Shown: one piece after another, positions 7,567 through 15,176 of the stretch
How positions within the stretch are numbered: position 1 is the stretch's first letter
How the letters are laid out: the number at the start of each line of letters is the position of its first letter
NCBI GenBank assembly: GCA_021405325.1
Contig: QWII01000137.1
Location: 1-23,317 of the forward strand
Direction of reading: 5' to 3'
DNA from: Caldilinea sp. CFX5
GTDB taxonomy: Bacteria; Chloroflexota; Anaerolineae; Caldilineales; Caldilineaceae
Length of the DNA: 23,317 bases
Notes under the pieces: generated by a model
Seen by the model: only the letters and a program-made list of their open reading frames with translations
Databases searched by the model: none
Told to the model about the DNA's origin: nothing
Position numbers and translations under genes: made by a program

Positions 7567-8997
7567 ATGGCAGTTGCGATGCACGAGCAAAAACCTCTGA
7601 TCAATTTAGGGCTGGTGCGAGCCCACCTTGCGGCTGGTTTTCTCTTTGTGGTGGTTTCAATGTTGATGGGCACCCTCTACGCCCTGCAATTTAACAATCT
7701 TTATCCCTTCCCCACGATTGAATTTCTGTCGGCGGGCCGGGTGCGCATGATCCATACCAACGGTGTGGCGTATGGCTTTATTGTCAACGCTTTCCTGGGC
7801 GCGCTCTACTGGGTGGTGCCGCGTTTGACCAAACGCCGTGTCCTCAGCGATTGGTTGGGCTGGACCATCTTCTGGGTCTATCTCTTTATCGTCCTCTGGA
7901 CGGTCGTCGGCATCTTGGCCGGCTATGCCCAGGCCGTCGAATGGGGCGAAACGCCGAGCGCTTTTGCCGCCAATGGCTCCTGGCTCTTCCCGATTGACGA
8001 ATTAGTCATGGTCGGCCTGACGTTGATTGCAATCCAGTTCCTCACGCCGATCTTCCAACATGGCAGCAAGCAGCCCATGTATGTGAGTCTCTGGTACTTC
8101 TCGGTCGCCTTTATCTGGGTCATCCTCACCTACGCCATGGGCAACTATCTGCCGGAGTTGATTCCCGGCGCCGGCGGTGCGACCTATGTCGGCCTCTTTA
8201 TCCATGACCTCGTCGGGTTGCTGGTGACGCCCTTGGGCTGGGGGATGATGTACTACTTTGTACCATCGCTGCTCAAGAAGCCGATCTGGAGCCATGCCGT
8301 CTCGCTGTTGGGCTTTTGGGGGCTGGCCTTCTTCTACCCGCTGCAAGGGGTGCATCACTTTATCTACAGCACCATCCCCATGTTCGCCCAATTCGGCGCC
8401 GTCGTCTCGACCGTGGCCATTGAAATTATGGTCGTCACCGTCTTTATCAACTTCTTTATGACCCTGCGCGGTCGCGAAATTGCACCGGTCGTCAATATGC
8501 CCATTCGCTGGTTCTACACCGGCATGGTCTTTTATGTCATCACCTGCATCCAATGCGCGGTGCATGTCCAGTTCTGGGCACAGGAATTTGTCCACTTTAC
8601 CGACTGGGTGGTTGGTCACGCCCATTTGATTATGTTCGGCACCTTTGGCTTCTGGCTCATCGGCATTACCACCGATCTCTGGCCGCGGGTCTGTGGCCGC
8701 AAACAATGGTGGGCGCCGGCATTGCATGAAGCCGCGTTCTGGATGTGTACGATTGGGCTGGCCTCGATGTTTGTGGCCTTGACCTCCGCCGGTCTGGTGG
8801 AAGGCTTCCTCTGGAAGAGCCTGGCGCCCTGGGAAGTTTCCCTGCAATCGGTGCAACAGATTTGGCTCTTCCGCACGGCTACCGGCCTCTTGATGTTTGC
8901 CGGCGTGCTGATCTTTGTGTTCAATATGATCATGACGGCCATGACTCCTGAAGGAGAAGGCCGGGCTGTTCTGCAAGTGGAACCCACCGCCGCCTAG
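7567..8997 (+). CDS. ccoN: cbb3-type cytochrome c oxidase subunit I
   Basis: This is the catalytic haem-copper subunit, reducing O2 to water in the cytoplasmic membrane with proton pumping. The 476 residues form about 12 membrane helices. All expected ligands can be placed: H63 (RVRMIHTNGVAYGF) for low-spin haem b, H213 (FIHDLVG) and H263-H264 (GVHHF) for CuB, H351 and H353 (VVGHAHL) for haem b3 and haem b. The catalytic helix-VII tyrosine of cbb3 enzymes fits Y257 (LAFFYPLQGVHH). GMMYYFVP and FTDWVVGHAH are typical of CcoN. The start at 7567 is set by AAGGAG six bases upstream; an in-frame ATG at 7534 lies before that site and is unlikely. ccoO begins 12 nt after the stop codon. Confidence 0.95.
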   Translation: MAVAMHEQKPLINLGLVRAHLAAGFLFVVVSMLMGTLYALQFNNLYPFPTIEFLSAGRVRMIHTNGVAYGFIVNAFLGALYWVVPRLTKRRVLSDWLGWTIFWVYLFIVLWTVVGILAGYAQAVEWGETPSAFAANGSWLFPIDELVMVGLTLIAIQFLTPIFQHGSKQPMYVSLWYFSVAFIWVILTYAMGNYLPELIPGAGGATYVGLFIHDLVGLLVTPLGWGMMYYFVPSLLKKPIWSHAVSLLGFWGLAFFYPLQGVHHFIYSTIPMFAQFGAVVSTVAIEIMVVTVFINFFMTLRGREIAPVVNMPIRWFYTGMVFYVITCIQCAVHVQFWAQEFVHFTDWVVGHAHLIMFGTFGFWLIGITTDLWPRVCGRKQWWAPALHEAAFWMCTIGLASMFVALTSAGLVEGFLWKSLAPWEVSLQSVQQIWLFRTATGLLMFAGVLIFVFNMIMTAMTPEGEGRAVLQVEPTAA

Positions 8998-9009
8998 GAG
9001 AGACTTACG

Positions 9010-9618
9010 ATGGAAAAAACGATTGAACGTTTTCAGTTTATCTTTCTCGTCGCCGGTTTGGGCTTTTTCATCCTGGCCTTCTTTGTCTCCGGCATTGTCA
9101 CGGTCAATGCCGTCAGCGATCTGCCCTATACCAGCCTGGATACGATTGCCAAGGATGTCAGCCCCTACTTTATTGCGCTCTCCCAGCAATACCCGGAGCA
9201 ATTTGAAAAGTATTATCCGGGCGGCCCAACTTCGGAGAATTACAAAAAGGCGCTGCTGCTGGCGCGCAACACCTATATTGCCGAAGCCTGTTGGCACTGT
9301 CACACCCAACAGGTGCGCCCGGTGGCGAACGAAGATGTGCGCTTTGGCCCCGTCTCGACCGCAGCCGAGCAGCAACATGAGTTAATGCGCCCGCAGTTGA
9401 TGGGCACGCGCCGTGTCGGCCCGGATCTCTCGCGTGAATCCGGCTTCCGCTCCAACGACTGGCATGTGGCCCATTTCTATGACCCACGCGCCGTCTCGCC
9501 GACATCGGTCATGCCGCGCTACCCCTGGTTCTTTGACGACACCCTGCCCAATGAGAAGGGGATCGCCATGATCACCTATATGCAGTGGCTGGGGAGTAAC
9601 GTGGCGGCGCAGCAGTAA
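9010..9618 (+). CDS. ccoO: cbb3-type cytochrome c oxidase mono-haem subunit II
   Basis: The protein carries one c-type haem and passes electrons towards the CcoN active site. Its 202 residues have an N-terminal membrane anchor (about 9-33) and a periplasm-side haem site CWHCH (94-98), followed by the conserved TQQVRPV. The likely axial Met is M168 in SVMPRYPWFF, and a C-terminal helix is present (KGIAMITYMQWLG). These motifs match CcoO/FixO. It follows ccoN after 12 nt with GGAGAG before the ATG, so the two are probably co-translated. A large palindromic element follows the gene. Confidence 0.94.
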   Translation: MEKTIERFQFIFLVAGLGFFILAFFVSGIVTVNAVSDLPYTSLDTIAKDVSPYFIALSQQYPEQFEKYYPGGPTSENYKKALLLARNTYIAEACWHCHTQQVRPVANEDVRFGPVSTAAEQQHELMRPQLMGTRRVGPDLSRESGFRSNDWHVAHFYDPRAVSPTSVMPRYPWFFDDTLPNEKGIAMITYMQWLGSNVAAQQ

Positions 9619-9632
9619 GAGAAGAGGTTGAG

Positions 9633-9742
9633 TAACTACCAAGCCACCCCCTCCTACCCTCCCCCTGCTAAGGGGAGGAACTGTCCAACACACAACGGTT
9701 CCCTCCTCAAACTGGGGAGGGTTAGGGCGGGGTTAGTAGTTA
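9633..9742. repeat. Composite palindromic element downstream of ccoO
   Basis: The outer ends TAACTACC (9633-9640) and GGTTAGTAGTTA (9731-9742) are imperfectly inverted. Inside are complementary C-rich and G-rich tracts (CCCCCTCCTACCCTCCCC against GGGGAGGGTTAGGGCGGGG), plus a smaller hairpin formed by CCTCCCC and GGGGAGG at about 9657-9678. It resembles multi-copy intergenic palindromes. In RNA it would be a strong structure separating ccoNO from the next genes. Confidence 0.65.
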
Positions 9743-9802
9743 CGATTCAGAGATTATCTCACCTGAATCTCTCAATCTCCTTTGTACCAATAGGAATAAT
9801 CT

Positions 9803-10117
9803 ATGAATAAATCCCAAACCCAGCGTAACAAATCACTCTCTGTGCTGGTGGTAGCGTTGAGCGTGGTGGCGGCGGGCGTCACCTTTATGTTCAAGCTGTA
9901 CGAATTTGTCGCCGCCTCCACCACCGGGATTATCCCGGGTATTATAACAGCCACGGTCTTGCCCTATTTCTTTATTAGCGGCGGCTTCCTGCTCTTGGCC
10001 GGATGGGCCTGGGCGGGCGGCCATTACAAGAACATTGAACAGCCCAAGCGTGATATGCTCATGCAGGAAGAGATCTACGAAGAGCAAGAGCGCCGGAATC
10101 GGCTTTTTTACGAATAG
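9803..10117 (+). CDS. Small two-TM membrane protein of the oxidase cluster
   Basis: This 104-residue protein has two hydrophobic helices (about 12-38 and 44-70) joined by a Gly/Ile-rich turn (TTGIIPGIITA), and then a highly charged cytoplasmic-type tail rich in Glu, Arg and Gln (MQEEIYEEQERRNRLFYE). No family was recognised. It is larger than CcoQ (usually about 50-60 residues with one helix). Its position between ccoO and the CcoP-anchor-like gene, with an 11-nt gap to the latter, suggests an oxidase accessory subunit or assembly factor. The start is the ATG after AGGAATAATCT. Confidence 0.75.
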   Translation: MNKSQTQRNKSLSVLVVALSVVAAGVTFMFKLYEFVAASTTGIIPGIITATVLPYFFISGGFLLLAGWAWAGGHYKNIEQPKRDMLMQEEIYEEQERRNRLFYE

Positions 10118-10128
10118 AGGAACCCTTT

Positions 10129-10350
10129 ATGGAGCAAGCGACGATGGAAACCAAAACGCCAACGGAGACCAAAAGCGCAGAGCCGGCCTTTCCCTACGAA
10201 GCGCAATCTGACCATTGGGACGCCGACTTTAGCAACAGCAAGGAAGTCTACCAAGGCGCCGAACTGCCGGTCTGGATTCTCGCCGGTTGGGCCGTCTTTA
10301 TCATCTGGGCCATTGTCTACTTAATGGCCGGCGCACGGACGGCGTTTTAG
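10129..10350 (+). CDS. Single-TM protein resembling the isolated N-terminal anchor of CcoP (FixP_N-like)
   Basis: The 73 residues have a hydrophilic N-terminal half followed by YQGAELPVWILAGWAVF and a helix ending at IVYLMAG. In CcoP/FixP the N-terminal region has the order 'YDGIEELxNPLPRWWLWxFYxTIxWAxxYW', with an acidic-Leu-Pro entry into a Trp-rich helix. The match here is motif-level by eye. There is no haem site, so the anchor would be separate from the cytochrome domains, which are present in the genes at 6674 and 14461. It starts 11 nt after the preceding gene with GGAAC before the ATG. A strong hairpin follows the stop. The alternative is an unrelated one-TM subunit. Confidence 0.7.
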   Translation: MEQATMETKTPTETKSAEPAFPYEAQSDHWDADFSNSKEVYQGAELPVWILAGWAVFIIWAIVYLMAGARTAF

Positions 10351-10365
10351 ACATGTAGGTGATTT

Positions 10366-10418
10366 GTGTTGCGTGTTGCGTGGCCTGAGCCTGTCGAAGG
10401 CCACGCAACACGCAACAC
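10366..10418. terminator. Perfect 20-bp stem-loop between genes
   Basis: GTGTTGCGTGTTGCGTGGCC (10366-10385) is exactly inverted at 10399-10418 with a 13-nt loop. It lacks a T-run, so it may be an extragenic palindrome that attenuates or stabilises the transcript and not a classical terminator. The following 20 bases (10422-10439) share an 18-bp sequence with the gap at 15188-15205. Confidence 0.6.
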
Positions 10419-10451
10419 GAATCACGCAGCACGAATCACCAAGTAACCCTT

Positions 10452-11216
10452 ATGCCGTTCGTCCAACTCTTAACCCAAACCGACATCTGTGGTCTCCCTA
10501 TGACTGGCGGTTCATTCAACTTTATGTTGCTGCTGACAACAGGCTTGCTGGCCGGCATTAGTCACTGCGCGGGCATGTGTGGGCCGTTGGTCAGCGCCTT
10601 TGTCCTGCACCGCCGGCAGCAGCGCGCCGAGGTGACTTCGCCGTTGCTCACCTTTCAGTTGGGGCGCTTGACGACCTATGTGCTGCTGGGGTTGGTGGCC
10701 GGCGCCTTGGGGGCGGCGGTGCGGTTGACTGTAGTAGCGCAGGGGTGGCAGAGCGCCATGTCGATTGTGATGGGGCTGCTCATGTTGGTGGCTGGCCTCA
10801 ATCTGTTGGGTTGGTGGCCGACCCATTTCACGATTTTGCCGGCGCGCTTGCTTTATCGAGTCAACGGCTGGATTCGCCGCACCTTGCACCAACAACACCC
10901 GACAGCCACCTTTGCACTGGGGTTGAGCAACGGCTTGCTGCCCTGTGCGGCCGTCTACGCCGTGTTGCTGCTGGCCGCTACCACCGGTGATGCGCTGCGC
11001 GGCGCCTTGACTATGTTCATCTTTGGCTTGGGAACGTTGCCGGCGCTGTTGGGAGTTGGCCTCTTTGCGGCGCAGGCGGGTCTACGGCTGCGCGGTCAAC
11101 TCTACCGGGTAGCCGCGCTGTTGATTGTGCTTGTCGGGCTACAATTGACCCTGCGTGGGTTAGCGCTGAGTCAGCATGTCGCCCATGTTACTATCGCGGG
11201 AGTTGTCTTGTGGTAA
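10452..11216 (+). CDS. SafE/DsbD-like transmembrane protein (cbb3 oxidase maturation)
   Basis: This 254-residue polytopic protein belongs by motif to the sulfite-exporter TauE/SafE or 'cytochrome biogenesis transmembrane' (DsbD-like) group. It has two pseudo-symmetric halves, the first with GISHCAGMCGP and the second with NGLLPCAAVYA; cysteine-Pro/Gly motifs in paired helices are typical. Members of this group accompany ccoI and ccoG in cbb3 clusters and are thought to help with copper delivery. Its 3' end overlaps the start of the copper ATPase by 7 nt, which indicates translational coupling. No clear Shine-Dalgarno precedes 10452; an in-frame ATG at 10500 is an alternative start and would still keep all motifs. 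Confidence 0.82.
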   Translation: MPFVQLLTQTDICGLPMTGGSFNFMLLLTTGLLAGISHCAGMCGPLVSAFVLHRRQQRAEVTSPLLTFQLGRLTTYVLLGLVAGALGAAVRLTVVAQGWQSAMSIVMGLLMLVAGLNLLGWWPTHFTILPARLLYRVNGWIRRTLHQQHPTATFALGLSNGLLPCAAVYAVLLLAATTGDALRGALTMFIFGLGTLPALLGVGLFAAQAGLRLRGQLYRVAALLIVLVGLQLTLRGLALSQHVAHVTIAGVVLW

Positions 11217-13444
11217 GCAGTGCTGAGACCCTATCCCTGGGCGCAACTACGGTTGGCAACACGACCGCCGCCACTACCGATAGCACCTGTGCGCTCTGTC
11301 ATCTGCCGGCGCGGCGCACCATCAGCGCCACTTTTCAGGAGGAGACGCATTACTTCTGCTGCTATGGTTGTCGCCATATCTATGAATTGGTCGCGCCCAA
11401 CTTGGCGCAGGGTCTTTCCCTGGCCGCGGCCATGGGCGCCGCCGGACTAGATCTCAACGCGCCCTGTTGCCGGGGCGCGCTGCATGGCGATCCGGTGGAA
11501 GAGGCGCGCAAAACGCTCGCCCGGCTCATGTTCAACGCCTTTCTGACCATGATGGTCATGGCGCTCAGTGTGGCGCTCTATTCTGAGTTTTTCTTTACCT
11601 GGGATGAAAGCGGGCAAGGGCTGCGCTCCATGCTCCAGGTGCTGTCGATGGTCTTTGCCACCCCGGCGGTGCTGCTGCTGGCGATCCCGATCCTCGAAGA
11701 TGCCGTGTTGACCTTTCAGGTCTACCGGCGCCTCACCATGAGCGCCTTGATCGCCTTTGGCACGCTGGCAGCCTATGCACTGTCGGTCTACGCCACCTTT
11801 ACCGGACGGGGCCACGCCTACTTTGAAACGGCCGGAATGACGCTGCTCCTGGTCACGCTAGGGCGTTGGCTGGATGCCCGCACCCAAATCGAAGGCAATC
11901 GCGCCCTGGAAGAGTTGCTGGCGCGCGCCCCCACCACCGCCACCAGAATCAACGCCGACGGTCGTGAAGAGCAGGTGGCGTTGGAGGCGATTCGGGTGGG
12001 CGAACAGGTGCGGGTGCGCCCCGGCGAAAACTTTGCAGTGGATGGTGTGGTGCGCTGGGGCGAAGGCAGTGTCAATGAGGCCAGCATTACCGGCGAGTCG
12101 GTCCCGGCCCACAAAAGCGTAGGCGCCACCGTCTATGCCGGCAGCCTCAACATCGACGGCAGTTTTATCATCGACGTGACCCAGGTCGGCGAAGACCGGG
12201 TGATGGGCAAGCTGGTGCGCCTGCTCGATGAGGCGCGGCTCTACCGGGCGCCGATTGAGCGGCTGGCCGACCGCATTGCCGGCTACTTTGTCCCCATCGT
12301 CTTTGTCATTGCCGTCGCCACCTTTCTCTACTGGTATTGGCAGGTTGGTTTTGAAGCGGGGCTGCTCAATAGCCTCTCGGTTGTGTTGATTGCCTGTCCT
12401 TGTGCGCTGGGGGTCGCCACCCCGCTGACCGTCTGGATTGGTTTGAGTCGGGCGGCCCAACGGGGGATTCTGATTCGCAACAGCTTTACCCTCGAAAAAC
12501 TGTCACGCTTGCGCCGCCTCTTCTTTGATAAAACCGGCACGCTCACTACCGGCGACAACGATTTGACCGACATTATTCTCGACCCGGCGGAAACCATGAC
12601 CGCCACCCAGCTTTTGCAGTTGGTCGCCTCGGTGGAACAGGCGTCGGAACATCCCCTGGCCCGTTCAATTGGGGCGGCGGCGCAACGCCAGGGTATCGCC
12701 CTGCTGCCGGTTGACCAGTTCCAGAACCGGCCCGGCTTAGGCATCACCGGCGCCGTTAACGGCCAGACACTGCTCATCGGCAATTGGCGGCTGTTGCAAC
12801 AGGAGACGCTGACCCTTGCGCCTGCCCTAGCCGCTGAACGCCAACAATTGGAAAACAATGGCTTTACGCTGGTCTTTGTCGCCTGGGCCGGCAAGGTGCG
12901 TGGGCTGCTGGCGCTGCGCGAGACGATTCGCCCTTCGGCCACCGCAGCGTTGGCGGCGCTGACCGCCCAAAAGTTGACGCCCGTCGTCTTGACCGGCGAC
13001 AGCGCGGCGGCGGCCGCGGCCTTGGGCCGCCGTTTGCAAGTCGCCGTGCGCGCCGAATTGTTGCCGACCGACAAGGTCAACCTGGTGGCCCAAGCCGAAG
13101 CCGAAGGCACGGTCGCCATGGTGGGCGACGGCCTTAACGATGCGCCGGCCCTGGCGCGGGCGTCGGTGGGGATTGCGTTGGGCTGTGGCGCCGACGTGAC
13201 CCGTGAGGCCGCCGATGTCAGCTTGTTGGGCGCCGATCTGCAACAGATACCCTGGCTCCTGGCCCTGGCCCGGCGCACCTACCGCACTATCCAATGGAAT
13301 CTGCTCTGGGCCTTTATCTATAATGTGGTCGGCATCGGCCTCGCGATTAGCGGCAACTTACACCCCCTGCTGGCTGCGGTGGCGATGGTCTTGAGCAGTG
13401 TGTGGGTGGTTGGTAATGCGTTGCGTTTGCGTAATTTCCAGTAG
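11210..13444 (+). CDS. Copper-translocating P-type ATPase (CcoI/FixI-like)
   Basis: This 744-residue P1B-1 ATPase exports Cu+ across the membrane to the oxidase assembly pathway. The N-terminus has a cysteine cluster, C27xxC30 and C50-C51-x-x-C54 (YFCCYGCRHIY), like the metal-binding domain of FixI-type ATPases; no separate HMA (GMxCxxC) domain follows. The core shows TGES (actuator), CPC at 396-398 (IACPCALGVATP), the phosphorylation site D440 in DKTGTLTTG, the HP dipeptide in SEHPLARS, and GDGLNDAPALA. YN and MVLSS in the last helices fit Cu+ selectivity. The start is a GTG overlapping the stop of the preceding gene, with GGGAG seven bases upstream. It belongs to the cbb3 cluster. Confidence 0.93.
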   Translation: MVSSAETLSLGATTVGNTTAATTDSTCALCHLPARRTISATFQEETHYFCCYGCRHIYELVAPNLAQGLSLAAAMGAAGLDLNAPCCRGALHGDPVEEARKTLARLMFNAFLTMMVMALSVALYSEFFFTWDESGQGLRSMLQVLSMVFATPAVLLLAIPILEDAVLTFQVYRRLTMSALIAFGTLAAYALSVYATFTGRGHAYFETAGMTLLLVTLGRWLDARTQIEGNRALEELLARAPTTATRINADGREEQVALEAIRVGEQVRVRPGENFAVDGVVRWGEGSVNEASITGESVPAHKSVGATVYAGSLNIDGSFIIDVTQVGEDRVMGKLVRLLDEARLYRAPIERLADRIAGYFVPIVFVIAVATFLYWYWQVGFEAGLLNSLSVVLIACPCALGVATPLTVWIGLSRAAQRGILIRNSFTLEKLSRLRRLFFDKTGTLTTGDNDLTDIILDPAETMTATQLLQLVASVEQASEHPLARSIGAAAQRQGIALLPVDQFQNRPGLGITGAVNGQTLLIGNWRLLQQETLTLAPALAAERQQLENNGFTLVFVAWAGKVRGLLALRETIRPSATAALAALTAQKLTPVVLTGDSAAAAAALGRRLQVAVRAELLPTDKVNLVAQAEAEGTVAMVGDGLNDAPALARASVGIALGCGADVTREAADVSLLGADLQQIPWLLALARRTYRTIQWNLLWAFIYNVVGIGLAISGNLHPLLAAVAMVLSSVWVVGNALRLRNFQ

Positions 13445-13459
13445 AACTGATAGCACACT

Positions 13460-13481
13460 GATCGATAACACCATATCGATC
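13460..13481. repeat. Short perfect inverted repeat after the copper ATPase
   Basis: GATCGATA (13460-13467) and TATCGATC (13474-13481) are separated by 6 nt, 15 nt after the stop codon. It could be an operator for the next gene or part of a weak terminator. Confidence 0.4.
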
Positions 13482-13503
13482 TTAACATAGCAAAAACAAA
13501 TCC

Positions 13504-13550
13504 ATAATTAATGGAAAACAAGTAATGATTATCCATTTTCCATTAATTAT
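13504..13550. repeat. AT-rich perfect 15-bp stem-loop
   Basis: ATAATTAATGGAAAA (13504-13518) is exactly inverted at 13536-13550 with a 17-nt loop. It ends six bases before the Shine-Dalgarno of the gene at 13569. The base composition is markedly AT-rich compared with the flanking genes. It could control translation of the next gene or be an AT-rich miniature element. Confidence 0.6.
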
Positions 13551-13568
13551 TAGTTGGGGAGGGTAGAC

Positions 13569-14120
13569 GTGAAAACCTTTTTTCGACAACACTTTTGGCC
13601 GCTTTCAGCCATGATCTTCTGCCCATGTCATCTGCCGTTGAGTATGGCGGGGGTGGCTTGGTTGACGGCCGGCACTTTTGTCGGCGGCTTTGTTTCGACC
13701 TATTACAGCACCATTGAATCAGTGCTGGCGATCGCCTTTTCCTTTTACTTTGTGCTGGCCTTTATGATCTGGGCGGTGCGCGGTCCGCAAAAGGTCAAAG
13801 GCGCGGCTTGTCCGGTTGATGCACAAGGCCGGCCACAGATCTGGGGTTTAAGCACACGCCAAATTGTGATCACTGGTTTTATCGGCATGTTTGTGATCCC
13901 GCTGCTGGTGACGGCCAGCCTCTTTGTGCGCGAAGACCTCATTGGTCAATTTATGGCCGCGGCCCGCACCGTGGAACTCAATTCCGGCTTTATCTGGCTC
14001 ATCAGTATCACGACGGTGGTGATGATTCCGGTCATGGTGATCTGGTTGGTCTGGATGTGGATTGCCTGGAACAACGCCGATCCCGACCTGAAAGAGGATT
14101 GGAAGTATGAATATGAGTAA
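13569..14120 (+). CDS. Four-TM membrane protein with CPCH motif (MerE-like N-terminus)
   Basis: This 183-residue protein begins with a short cytoplasmic-type tail and then FCPCHLPLSMAGVAWLTAG (C18-P-C20-H21 at the start of helix 1). That resembles the CPCHLP helix of MerE/MerC-type metal transporters. About four membrane helices are visible; helix 1-2 matches the MerE pattern, and the second half (ITGFIGMFVIPLLVTASLF and ISITTVVMIPVMVIWLVWMW) is not recognised. Between the copper ATPase and two membrane proteins, a role in copper handling for the oxidase is plausible but inferred. The GTG at 13569 was chosen because GGGGAGGG (13557-13563) lies at the right distance; a TTG at 13554 overlaps that site. 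It overlaps the next gene by 14 nt. Confidence 0.75.
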   Translation: MKTFFRQHFWPLSAMIFCPCHLPLSMAGVAWLTAGTFVGGFVSTYYSTIESVLAIAFSFYFVLAFMIWAVRGPQKVKGAACPVDAQGRPQIWGLSTRQIVITGFIGMFVIPLLVTASLFVREDLIGQFMAAARTVELNSGFIWLISITTVVMIPVMVIWLVWMWIAWNNADPDLKEDWKYEYE

Positions 14121-14415
14121 CCAGCCGCAGGACAAGCCAAAACGAAGCCGGTGGCCGCTGACGACGCTGATTGAAATCTTACCCGTCATCATTGCGCTCA
14201 CCGTCTTTCTAAGTTATACCACCATCAAGGGTGTTTCAAGCGTGGCGTTGGTGACGCCCTTAACCACGGTGCTTAACGCCGTGCCGCTGTGGGTTGTCAT
14301 CTTGATGGCCTTGATCTTGCTGGTTGGTGCGTCCGGCATGGGGTGGCTGATCTATATCTTTACGCGCGCGCCCGTCGCCGCCGATGGCAGCGAGGCGGAA
14401 TCGCAGCAGCAATAA
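14107..14415 (+). CDS. Small two-TM membrane protein, translationally coupled
   Basis: This 102-residue protein has a basic N-terminus (QDKPKRSRW), two hydrophobic helices (about 20-36 and 58-86) and a polar Glu/Gln-rich tail. No family was recognised. Its start overlaps the preceding gene by 14 nt, with GGAAGT directly before the ATG; a second in-frame ATG at 14113 is possible. The overlap suggests it is made together with the CPCH protein and may form a complex with it. Confidence 0.72.
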   Translation: MNMSNQPQDKPKRSRWPLTTLIEILPVIIALTVFLSYTTIKGVSSVALVTPLTTVLNAVPLWVVILMALILLVGASGMGWLIYIFTRAPVAADGSEAESQQQ

Positions 14416-14460
14416 ATCGTATCCCAAAAAATTATGAATCAAAAATAAGGGGTTGCAGCA

Positions 14461-15162
14461 GTGGAAAACAAAAATACGGTCGATAGCTCACCATTGATGA
14501 TCATCGGCGGGCTGGTTGCCATTATTGTCATTACGCTTGGGGTGCTTGGTCTCTTTGCCATTCAGCAGCGACCGGTTGAGGTGGCCGTCGCTGAGCCGGC
14601 GGCGAACACAGCCGCGGACGCCGCCGCGTCAACGCCGGTGAGCGAAACCGCCGCTGTGACGGAGACAACCACGACGGTTGCCGGGGACGCCGCAACGGCG
14701 GTCGTTACCGATACAACCAGTAGCGCCGTCACGACGACGGCCGCGGCGGTTGTCACCGACACTGCATCCGCCGCGGTCACGACAACGGCGTCCGTCACCG
14801 GTACAGCAGCGCCGGTGAGTGCGGCAGCGCCCGCCGCGGCAGCGGCGCTTGATATGACCGCTGTGACCGCCGCCGTCACCAAGGGGACTTGCGGCGCCTG
14901 TCACGCCATCCCCGGCATCGCCACTGCAGTGGGGATGATTGGCCCGAGTTTAGCGACGATTGGCGCCGACGCCGGCACGCGCGTTGCCGGGACTACCGCC
15001 GAAGCCTATCTGCGCGAATCAATCCTGAACCCGAACGCCTTTATTGCGCCCAAATGTCCCACCGGTGACTGTGTGCCGGGTCTCATGTTGCCCAATTTGG
15101 CCGATATTATCACACCGGACGAGATCGATCTGATCATCAGCTACCTGTTGACGTTGAAATAA
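14461..15162 (+). CDS. Membrane-tethered mono-haem cytochrome c with Ala/Thr/Val linker
   Basis: The 233 residues comprise an N-terminal membrane helix (about 12-34), a low-complexity Ala/Thr/Val linker (about 41-130) and a C-terminal cytochrome c domain with C144-GA-C147-H148 and axial M209. The domain is the paralogue of the second haem domain of the protein at 6674. Both share 'GPSLxxxG', a 'PNAxIA' stretch and a CPxGxCxxGxM motif (here C199, C204, M209). The long linker would let the haem domain swing out to reach a donor. It probably shuttles electrons to the oxidase or replaces one CcoP domain. The start is a GTG with AGGGG about 10 nt upstream; the helix begins soon after, so a later start is unlikely. 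Confidence 0.86.
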   Translation: MENKNTVDSSPLMIIGGLVAIIVITLGVLGLFAIQQRPVEVAVAEPAANTAADAAASTPVSETAAVTETTTTVAGDAATAVVTDTTSSAVTTTAAAVVTDTASAAVTTTASVTGTAAPVSAAAPAAAAALDMTAVTAAVTKGTCGACHAIPGIATAVGMIGPSLATIGADAGTRVAGTTAEAYLRESILNPNAFIAPKCPTGDCVPGLMLPNLADIITPDEIDLIISYLLTLK

Positions 15163-15176
15163 CTGTAAGCGCTGTG

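Noticed and set aside
8002..9378. 458-residue open frame antisense to ccoN and ccoO
   Set aside because: It is a shadow of GC-rich, codon-biased ccoN/ccoO; its His/Asp/Gln-rich composition has no domain and the sense proteins are well recognised.
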